In this document: positions 55,471 through 64,000 of the stretch, in pieces
Layout: each line of letters begins with the position of its first letter
Position numbering within the stretch: the first letter of the stretch is position 1
Assembly (NCBI RefSeq): GCF_020536995.1
Contig: NC_068369.1
Span: 20,607,475-20,671,474 of the forward strand
Origin: Dreissena polymorpha
Lineage: Eukaryota > Mollusca > Bivalvia > Myida > Dreissenidae
Direction: 5' to 3'
DNA length: 64,000 bases
The notes under the pieces: model-generated
What the model was told of the DNA's origin: nothing
The model's database searches: none
What the model saw: the letters and a program-made list of their open reading frames with translations, nothing else
Position numbers and translations under genes: made by a program

Positions 55471-56859
55471 TGAAGGTCGTAGAACACTTTATCGAAGTCC
55501 GTAAACTTCAAGATGATTATAATGTACATGCTCAGAAGATGCTATTTTGGAACTGAAAATAAGGAGCTTGACCAGTGCTTTGCTTCAAATTGTGTCGAAG
55601 TACTTTAAACAAGCTTCAATGTATTTGTAAAATGGCTAAAATTCCTGCTTACCACATGGGAGGACCCGGGTTCAATGCCCCGTTGGAGCTCAGAACATTT
55701 TCAATTAAATGGCTAATAGAAATACACGAGCTGTGAATAAGTAAACATGTATAAGCTCATGTAAGTTATTCATGGCCATGCGCATGCAAGGCACATTGAA
55801 GGAGGTGTGTCTCGTCCTGGAAACCAAAAGAGTGAGAGTTAAATTATTTCATTTCCAACAGTCGTGCTGGGTAAGCTCTGCAGCGGCGAGCTGAGTGTGT
55901 CTGTTTATCACTCGGGAGCCCCGGGGTTCAACCCTCAGATGAAGCCTTGAAAGGATTTGCCACTTTTGTTGAATCACTAGATTTGAACGGTACGTTCAAC
56001 CTTGTGTTTATAACGAGATAAAACGGGTATGAATTAAAAACCAGAATAAACGTTCAGAAGGAGCAATACCAGAAGTGATACCAGAATGTTAAGGACATTT
56101 AAGTTTAAAAAAAAATAGCCATTCGAAAACCCATTCATTAATAATGAGAAATGCTCACTTTTCTGTGCAGAGTTGCTTAAACATATTTTTGGTATTGCAA
56201 TAAATATGAGAAAACGTCGGACATCAATTCTCTACACAGTCTTATAATCCTTCGAAATTGAATTGATTTGTTTTCGTCATTAATATTTTGTCACAATTAT
56301 CGTAACAAGCAATTTATCGGATTGGTTTAATAATGTTCATAAGTTCCTAATTTCACCATCGTAGGTAATTATATAAACGACACTTTTACAAACCTCAGTT
56401 TCAATACGTTTTACTTAATTTTAATCAATTGTAATGAATTTAATGAATCCCAATCAACTTCATTCTCACCATCAAAAGAATCTTCAAGGATACAATAGCA
56501 TAAATTAATACCATTGCTTATTTAGAACAATACTCCATAAAAGTAATACAATAAAGCACGCCATTGGTCTAAACGGTGTATGTGGAACATTTAGTATTAT
56601 CAATATTGAATGTTGAACTTTTGACTTTAAGTAAGCAAAACATTAACAGATCAATGGCATGTACATGAGTGATCACTACATTAAATACACAAATAAATTG
56701 CAACAATAACATTTTAATTACATACCCCATTTAATATCCCCCAGTTACATCTATACAAATTTAGTATTTACACATAAGTTGCCGCCACGATGTGGTCCGC
56801 GATCAGAAACCTGATGTCACATTTCAGTCTGACTCTCACCACTCTGGTCAATTACACGT
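55471..56859. other. Spacer upstream of the V-ATPase gene
   Basis: No gene is seen. Two B-box-like motifs (GGGTTCAATGCCC near 55670 and GGGGTTCAACCC near 55923) suggest SINE relics, but no complete tRNA fold was found. Confidence 0.35.
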
Positions 56860-57088
56860 TCACAAACCATACGTGTGTGTGTTTATGAGGTCATAGAGTG
56901 TGTCAAGCTCTCATACCTAATAAACTTAAGTAGACGTACACACACTAGGAAGATTTCTTTTATTACAGCTGCAATATCAAGCTATTTAATTTTTACTGAA
57001 AAACTCACATACTTCAGTGAACGGGGATTGAACCTGGATCGCCTAGACGAAAAGCGCATGAACCAACCACTGCGCTAACCGGAACTCC
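56860..57088 (-). mobile_element. tRNA-derived SINE, second copy
   Basis: On the minus strand the head carries GGTTAGCGCAGTGGTTGG (A box) and CCAGGTTCAATCCCC (B box). The body has ATTGCAGCT, TTATTAGGTATG and GACACACTC, shared with the copy at 870-1175. The two copies lie 56 kb apart and are clearly diverged. Confidence 0.6.
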
Positions 57089-57880
57089 CCACACACCATG
57101 CAATCATACTTCCACATAATTATCTCGAAGGCCCCTTAAATTCATACCTCCAAAACTAAGATAAGTAGGTCATTAGTTGAATTTCACGGCGTATCAGCAA
57201 TTGGCCGGGTCAATCCTGTTCGAGTAAACTTCGTGGGAACAACCAACAAATAAAAATCTTGAATACGGTTTTATATAACAGAATAAGGTTTATATTTTAA
57301 AAAAATGTTTGTTTTTGAAAGACAGGTTCTTTAAAACTGTCAATTTCTGTAGAATTATCACTGAACAGATTTGTCGATTTACATTTTTGCATAATGGCGG
57401 GAAAAGTGCTGCGTAAAGAAAAGTAGATACGTTTATACTGTTTTAAGTGTATTTAATCACATAATTATAATCATCACTCGTTAGACAAATAATTGTCACA
57501 GTTTGAATTGCAATGTTTTGAACACTGCGTCTTGCATATTAATGAAGTTTGGCGCAAATATTTCCGAACTCATCAGTTCACCGGATTTATTTTGCAGAAA
57601 ATTTTTATAACAATTTTCTCGCAGAGGAACATCAGCCGTTCGGCTTAACAACTTAGACTGCAATACAACATTTATATCAAACCATGAATATAACAGCTAA
57701 GATATGTGCAAATAAATCCAACATGAGTTAATTTAGTTGGGTCTTATATAGTAATTGTCAGTCCATACTTTGTGTTGTTAAATTTTGCTTTGAGACTTGT
57801 TTACAATTGTATTTCATGATTAAAAGCTTACGTCGAGATCCAAACCTTGGCAGATTGACTCTAATACAATCGGCCACTGC
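57089..57880. other. AT-rich spacer
   Basis: No conserved frame, RNA gene or clear repeat border seen. Confidence 0.35.
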
Positions 57881-57884
57881 TTAA

Positions 57885-58346
57885 ATGGACTTGTTCACAT
57901 ATTTTGGCATGTTTCAAAGTTTGCCATTTAATGTTTTAAATTGATTAATGTAAACAATGGGTTTAAAGAGCGCCAGTATTAAACAAGAATACAAGTAAAG
58001 ACAGAAACAAGGTAATCTACATCTGGGCTCGAACCAATGACCCTTGAAGAAGAAGTCTAGCGCTTAGATCGCTCGACCATCCGTGCCGATAAAATAGCAG
58101 AGGTATTTTGTACTTTATATTTAACAACATAACTTTGCAAATTTTTCCATCATTTCGCGTTTGTAACGCTTTATAATTTTCAGATTTGTAAGTAGTCAAA
58201 AGATTCATATAATTGATATTTTAGATCATGGTAAATGTTCCGTATTACTATTTTCTTGCAAAAAAAACATAATTACAACGAAAATTTGAAAATCTAAAAC
58301 TTTTTTTATCAATTTTGTCAATTTATCAAAACGTGAACAGGTCCCA
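57885..58346. mobile_element. TTAA-flanked inverted-repeat element with tRNA-like core, copy 2
   Basis: TTAA lies at 57881-57884 and 58347-58350. The ends ATGGACTTGTTCACATATTT and, inverted, TGGGACCTGTTCACGTTTTG match each other and the ends of copy 1 (9349-9855). The middle holds a tRNA-like core on the minus strand. No transposase is encoded. Confidence 0.7.
58015..58088 (-). other. tRNA-like core of TTAA element copy 2
   Basis: On the minus strand CGGATGGTCGAGCGATC (A box) and TTGGTTCGAGCCC (B box) are spaced as in a leucine-type tRNA. The anticodon region (GACTTCTTCTTCAAG) is not canonical and the acceptor ends pair poorly. It is a promoter-like relic rather than a tRNA gene. Confidence 0.55.
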
Positions 58347-58350
58347 TTAA

Positions 58351-59168
58351 AGCGGGTATATACGATCTTACTTAATAATACAAAACAGATAAAAGTAGAT
58401 GACTAACAAATTAGAGGAAGTATTACCAGAGCATTGACGAATTGTGTGAAAGTTTATTCAATTGCAAATAATTTTCGTTTGTAAACTCAATTTTTCATAT
58501 TGACACGACTATGGTGCCTGCAACAGTATCGGCGTTATCTTGGTAGTTATGAATTTCATTGAATTCAGCAACGTTTGTTACCTGTTCCAATTGAATGTTT
58601 ATTAATTTATTTTATTTATCATTCCTCGTTTATTGGCGTCGCCCTGGAGATGGCGACTAGTATGTAATGCATTTTTTCGCTTATGGGAGGAGAAGTTATT
58701 TTACGGATCAATGTTTATATATTTTTTTTAGAATATCTTGCATAGTGGTGATTTTTTTTGTAAATTAGTGTAAATAAGTACTGCATTTGTGCCTATTACA
58801 TTTATTACAACATTTATTGTCAATAATGCAAAGTTAATTGTTTTAATTAATAACTGATCCACAACTGATCAAAGGGGAAAGATCACAGGGACTGGGCAAA
58901 TACGCGAAACTTCCTGGTTTTGTATAAAAACAAATGATGTTTTGTATAAAAACAAAACATAATCAAAATATATTTATTTTGTGGTTTTTCTAATTTGCTT
59001 ATTTAGTGGAGAATCAATGTAGTACGATATTTGATGACCTATCGCGCAAGCAAGTTTATTGGAAGGCGTAGTGGTACGAAAACGTACAATGTATTAGTTT
59101 GTTAATAGACATGTAATAACGATCGCTATACACAAATTGACCAATTAGCAGTACATAAGTGAACGTCA
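58351..59168. other. Spacer, no gene seen
   Basis: The sequence AGCGGGTATATACGATC just after the TTAA element recalls a common bivalve repeat start, but no end could be matched. Nothing else was recognised. Confidence 0.3.
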
Positions 59169-59258
59169 TTCGGAATAGCTCAGTCGGAAGAGCGTCAGAC
59201 TGAAGTTATTTTCGCAACAGTCATCTAAAGGCTCCCGGTTCAATCCCGGGTTCCGGCA
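59169..59258 (+). tRNA. tRNA-Phe(GAA)-like sequence with a 17-nt intron
   Basis: The D arm and A box are TAGCTCAGTCGGAAGAGCG, GAA lies at 59202-59204, and the T arm is CCCGGTTCAATCCCGGG with perfect pairing. The acceptor stem TTCGGAA/TTCCGGC pairs at six of seven positions, counting one G-U. A 17-nt insert (59206-59222) sits exactly between positions 37 and 38, where eukaryotic tRNA introns lie. The anticodon stem has one C-A mismatch. This could be a working intron-bearing gene, a pseudogene, or the head of a SINE. Confidence 0.5.
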
Positions 59259-59739
59259 CGAACGGAACAGTTCGGCGGCTGACATTGTTTTCAGTCAGGT
59301 TAATAAATATAAAAAAGCTTTATTTTATGCAGACATTTTTATAATCCATTTTACTACAATTGGACTTTTTTATTTGGATGCAACGTGGTGACAACGTTAA
59401 TTAAAATTTCTAACATCACTTAAATATCTTATGAAAAATACACGTGTTTTTATATTAACAAATAAATGCAAACAACACATCTATTATCCATGTATTTGTA
59501 TGGCTGTCTATCATATGCCTATCCCTACAACATATAGAGCGCGAAACGCGACACGTATTATTGATTGTAACAATAAGTTGCGATAAAGGAAGCAGCCGCT
59601 TATCAAGGAGGAGCTGTGTCCCAGCAACCCGTTTCCCTAGAGTCAAGCATTCCTCGGAGTTTTTTTTTAAGAACCACATATAGAGCGCGAAGCGCGACAC
59701 GTATTACTATCCAGGTGGTATGGGCCCTTTAGCATTATC
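59259..59739. other. Spacer with a short direct repeat
   Basis: ATATAGAGCGCGAAACGCGACACGTATTA-type sequence occurs near 59530 and, with one base changed, near 59680, about 150 bp apart. No gene seen. Confidence 0.45.
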
Positions 59740-60420
59740 CGACCATTACGTTCATAGTTATCTTCCTTAGAATTTGAGAAATTTTGAAATCCTTGTTCGA
59801 AGTCTAAAATTGTAATCCGATTGTTGCCAAACTTTCACAGATTTTTTTTTATCAATGAGGACCCAACCCAAACTCTATATGAGCAATATCGGACCATAAG
59901 TCCAGAATTATGTCTCTTTGAATTAAAAAAAAAGTGAAAAACTGCTTGGTTATGTGATAATGTCAACATTTTTCATCAGATTCTTTCCACACTTACAGTG
60001 TCTTCATATCAATGACCATTTTTACCTCATTTAAAATGAGAAACATTGGGACAATAAGTCCAGATTTTTTTCTATTAAATTTGAAAAAATAAACAATTTC
60101 CACTTGTTTAAAAGATTTTACAACTTTCGTCTGAATCTTTCGAAACTTGTTAAGTGTTTTTATATCAGTATTACTCGAACCCTATTGAAAATGATGAATA
60201 TCGGAGCAATAAATCTATTATGATGTTTTACTGAATTTCAAAGTATTGTGAAATGCAGCTTCTTTATACAATTTACAGTTTTATTCCATTTTAATTCAAA
60301 CTTTTACAGTGTTTTCATATCAATGAGTACTCAACCCCTATCGCAAATGAGCAACGTAAGAATAAGTTCAGAATCATCTCCCCTTGAAGTTGAGAAAAAT
60401 ATGAAATTACGCTTACAAGA
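59740..60420. repeat. Old tandem repeat, units of about 150-170 bp
   Basis: Four degenerate units share TTTATATCAATGA-like, GAACCCAAC- or CTCAACCC-like, ATGAGCAA-like and AATAAGTCCAGA-like blocks. The plus-strand frame at 60248-60553 crosses the last unit and is not a gene. Confidence 0.55.
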
Positions 60421-61446
60421 TGAAGCAGAGATTTTAAAACCTACACAGTTCTGTTCCTTTAATGAAAACTGCACACGGATACCAGTAAAAAAAGAAACCA
60501 ATGTAAATAAAATGAACTATGAAATAATTGGGAGTTACTACACAAAATCATAGATAATGGTTATTTGGTGGTGTTATAACACAACATCATAACTAATGGT
60601 CATTTGGGGGTTATAACACAAAATCATAGATATTTGTTATACCAGTATCTTTTTCTATTTTGTTTAAAATAATCGGCCAATATATTAATATTTACAGTAG
60701 AAAAAAATCGTTCCATGTAACTTCATTGGGTGCCTTTTACACTGAAATTCCCGACGCCCTTTGATGCTTTGCATCAATACTTATCTTGTATTCTGTTGTT
60801 TTAAAATTGAGAAAATAACATGGTGACATTAAAACCGTAAAAGCAAGTGGATAAAAATGCTATTTTCAATCGAATAATTTATTTGCTCTGAAATTACTTA
60901 TATTTTCTTCTGTGTATGATCAAGCACAAACAGACTTCTAATCGTAATAATTTAAGTATTCAACTTTATATGTCAGAATTATGGTTACGATAAGATGACT
61001 ACCGGTGGTTTTACTCTATTCCAATGCCAAGCATGTTGTGTATTACATGGCGTTTTTAATTAGTTGCACGATTTTTGTATAAGCATCTGAAATTTGTTTA
61101 GCAATAACCATTTCACATAAATAGCATTAATACTTTACGTGTACCTCAATAAATCATTTATTATTATCTCATATACAAGACGCTGTTGTTGTGTGTTTTT
61201 TATTCATAACAAATCAGAAGCAATATCATATGCATTGCCAGACAAATTATTGTTATATGGCGATGACTACTTTTTCATGTTGATTTTTCATGAACTTCAT
61301 AACCAACAACAAGCAATTTCAGTTTAGTTGCACTGAAAATGCACGATGACTTCATTTTCATTAATACACACTCTGTAGGCGAAATGTTGAATGGTCTGAC
61401 AGGTACAGTACTACTTTTGGGCTAACAAACCCTTCATGGAAACCAT
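60421..61446. other. Spacer and likely 3' UTR of the amidohydrolase gene
   Basis: On the minus strand AATAAA at 61199-61204 is a possible poly(A) signal 245 bp past the stop codon at 61447. The rest is AT-rich with no recognised gene; a 62-codon frame at 61139-61327 lacks any motif. Confidence 0.35.
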
Positions 61447-63479
61447 TTATTTGGACACACGTGGTTCATATCCTGCAGCGATATCGTCATTTATTTCTTG
61501 ACGACTTTTCTGTCTCAGGCTTTTTTCGATGGAATCCGGATTTGGCCATAGCACAGGCACTGTGACTTTTATTTGCTCTCCTTCCCGCCAAACAGCTATT
61601 GGTTTTATCCTTTGTCGCACGTTCCTAGTTTGACCGACGGAATCCTCGAGCATTACGTCACATTCTTCTATTTTCAGAACGGTTACATCAGCGGATAAAC
61701 CCTTCGTCAAGGAACCAGTTTCAGTTTCAATGCCGTAGGCCTTAGCAGGTGATGACGTCACTGAATTAATAATATCTACCAATGGCATTCCAAGGTGTAA
61801 AAATTTCGTCATAACTGTTGGAAGGTCATAGGCTGGGCCATCTTTATTTACTAGATGCAAATCAGATCCTGAAATAACACATTATCATATTTGTCATCAA
61901 AGCACCGAATAAGTGATAAGAAGTATTATTTATCATTGTTTAAAACATCGTCGTCGAACTCCACTATATGCAGTCTCTAATCACTACTTGATGACACTAC
62001 ACTAAATATTCGGCACAATTTGAATTAACCATTCCCATGTACATGTGTATATGTTTAACAAAAACGTGATTTTATTGGTTGAAAGATGTTCATGACTTGG
62101 ACAAACAACCACTTGAACTCCTGAATAACAATTCATGAAAACGAAGATTTTCTAGCCAATTATGAAGGTTAAACAGTAGGTATAGCGTTTAATATCAAAG
62201 AGAAACGATAGTTGTACATTATACCCAACATATCCGGGAAAAAGTTTTGACTAGTAGCGAGTTCAGCCACAGTCCAGTTCATTGCGCCTGCGCCATGCCC
62301 CACGTCGAACAAAACTCCACGTGATCTTGCATCAATGACGTCACTATGAACCTGACCCGTATTGACGTCAATAATGGTGTTTGGGTAACCATGAAATGTG
62401 TGCGTGTAAATATCCCCGGCTCTTAGATCACCTGGGCAACCAAATGTGGCTTTCGGATCTAAGAAAATACGTTTTTAAAGAACATAAGTACATTAAATAT
62501 AAAAAATATAATAATTTTAAGAGTCTCTGCCATGATTAAAACAAACGTCAATTCATGTGAAAGTATAATTTAGTGCGGTCATTGAAACGTCAATCGTGAT
62601 CGTTCTGAATGTCATATCCATATCCAGACATAGCGATTCCATTTGGATTTAGTATTAAATGTACTTTTAACAGTATTATTTTTTATATATGATAGAAAGG
62701 TATCTGAATTTGACTATAACAGTTCTTGTTGACATGATTAATAACCAATGAACGTCAAAAAAGAGCTTACTATTACTATTATCACAGTTGCGTGTTAACA
62801 TGTGTTTATAGTAAGTAACTCTTCGAACCTAATGACTTTTGTGTCGGAACCGTTGACACACTGTGATGCGTCATAAGTGGTACCGAACAGCGTTCGGCTA
62901 CTGCTAGAGCCCGTCTGAAACACATTGTCATTTGAACATTTCAAAGAAGAGCATATTATTCATGTATCCTTTATTGATAATCCATTTTGATGATCCACCA
63001 TTTAAGACGTTCTGCTGTAAAAGTTTTATACTTTGGCTTGACTTTGTATTTTGGGGTAAATTCTTATGACCCATAGATGTTCGTATTACAGTTCGACGGC
63101 GAAAAATGCATTTTATATCTTGGTCGGGTATGTGACGTCTGAATACTATCCTTTACTTTAACTCATATGTGGATTTATGGACTATTTATTAAACTTACTG
63201 CACTTTTATTATAACAAAGCGTGCTCCTAGTTGTTTACAAAATTTACATTTAGTTTTACATGACCAAATCAAAACCTAAAACATGAACCATATATTTGCC
63301 CCAAAAAGGTTTTAGTTAGACAATCCACCTGAAGGCTTCGTTTTCAGTTTTTCCCATGTTGCAGACGTCCAAAGATAGCCTGACCTTTACACCGACAATG
63401 ACGTCACGGTTATAATTGATGCACTGCGCGCATGCGTCCTCGTCGAGTACAGCCAGGGTGTCGGACTCGCCTCCGCCCG
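61447..63479 (-). CDS. Atu3266-like deacetylase / amidohydrolase, C-terminal part
   Basis: The last four exons are 63329-63479, 62829-62914, 62225-62458 and 61447-61868 (stop TAA at 61447-61449). All junctions are GT-AG and in phase, giving 296 residues. It starts in GGGESDTLAVLDED and holds the TIM-barrel metal-site residues of the family: Lys in IVGVKVRL, His in LMTHHS, His in IYTHTFHG and Asp in GSDLH. GVLFDVGHGAGAMNW and the C-terminal beta-domain GSLTKGLSADVTVL follow. The N-terminal part with the HxH motif, about 100-130 residues, must lie beyond 64000. Family members act as amide or acyl hydrolases (deacetylase, D-aminoacylase or dihydroorotase kin); the substrate in molluscs is not known to me. 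Confidence 0.9.
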
Positions 63480-64000
63480 CTGTAATTGTATCACGTTTAG
63501 CACAAAATCGTAAGACGTAATTATCGACCACATTTGTAGTCCAGAATTGAATACATCTTACCAATGCACACACATATATCAACAATATTACATTAACAGA
63601 CATGTGTTATACATTTGTATAAAATATGAGGTACTTCTTTATTATTTAGTATTTAATGTTATATAATATATAAATTTGCGCTGGAATGGTTACTAAAAGC
63701 AGGAAGCAATGTAAGTCAATATGAGCAAATTTTAGGTCGACCTAGCCCTCAAACCGTTAAACCCGCATAATGCCATTTGTCGTTGAGGTGATCCAAGTTT
63801 TAAGCATTTGTGCTTATAGAAGGTCATTTTATTCCCTTTTATAATATTCTGGACGATTTTCATGGTATGCTATATTTACAATTAAAGTCTCTATAACGCC
63901 CAAAATCAACGAAAATTTCGTAAAGTATTTCGTAAAATAAAGTTAACACCTAAACAATCAGTGTTACTTATAGCAATATCCACAATTTCAACGCTAGATG
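63480..64000. other. Intron of the amidohydrolase gene
   Basis: AT-rich DNA with no exon matching the missing N-terminal half. A minus-strand frame running to ATG at 63603 reads MSVNVILLIYVCALV and looks like a signal peptide, but it enters the exon across a good acceptor (AATTACAG), so I read it as intron. Confidence 0.5.

Noticed and set aside
55640-55960. B-box-like motifs suggesting tRNA genes
   Set aside because: No A box at the right spacing and no acceptor stem; at best SINE relics.
60248-60553. 101-codon plus-strand frame
   Set aside because: It crosses the last unit of a degenerate tandem repeat (59740-60420) and has no known motif.
63480-63603. Signal peptide-like start (MSVNVILLIYVCALV) ahead of the amidohydrolase exon
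   Set aside because: A good acceptor (AATTACAG) lies at the exon border and family members have a further N-terminal half with the HxH motif. A start here would lack essential residues, so it is read as intron.

Overview
This 64 kb window looks like nuclear DNA of a bivalve mollusc. The best guess is a dreissenid (zebra or quagga mussel): the genes are animal genes split by many introns, the DNA is AT-rich, and the introns and spacers are packed with short dispersed repeats that I remember from bivalve, especially Dreissena, genomes. No database was searched, so the species call is inference.

Only two host genes are secure, both on the minus strand. (1) 34442-55345 holds a complete V-type proton ATPase catalytic subunit A: 16 coding exons whose lengths sum to 1869 nt (622 residues plus stop), with every junction in phase and with GT/AG borders. 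Its upstream side carries a cluster of ETS-type sites. About 2 kb of unique AT-rich DNA past the stop is a likely 3' UTR. (2) 61447-63479 holds the last four exons (296 residues) of an amidohydrolase of the Atu3266-like deacetylase group; its 5' exons lie beyond the window. A third, weak candidate is a two-exon, 130-residue secreted protein at 20511-21034.

Region by region: 1-2.6 kb has short dispersed repeats and a tRNA-derived SINE. 2.65-8.7 kb is a decayed Tx1/L1-like LINE (minus strand) whose 5' side is tandemly duplicated. 9.3-10.6 kb has a TTAA-flanked element with a tRNA-like core, a 40-bp tandem repeat and a degenerate tRNA-Ser-like sequence. 10.66-16.07 kb is a CR1/Jockey-like LINE (minus) split by a younger 5'-truncated I-group-like LINE (plus) with a clear 13-bp target duplication and an open RT-RNase H frame. 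16-24.4 kb holds old repeats, an inverted copy of the LINE 5' region, a near-perfect 26-bp hairpin, and long GA and AAT microsatellites. 24.4-32.1 kb is a field of MITE-like elements, including four copies of one family with two almost identical and two head to head. 34-55 kb is the V-ATPase gene, its introns filled with short elements, several within 40 nt of a 5' splice site. 55.5-61.4 kb has SINEs, a second TTAA/tRNA-core element, an intron-containing tRNA-Phe-like sequence and an old tandem repeat.

The two host genes show no functional link. I found no clear new gene system. The most unusual features are the TTAA-flanked inverted-repeat elements that enclose a tRNA-like (pol III promoter-like) core, the recently moved MITE family with its long hairpin pair, and the crowding of repeats against splice donors.
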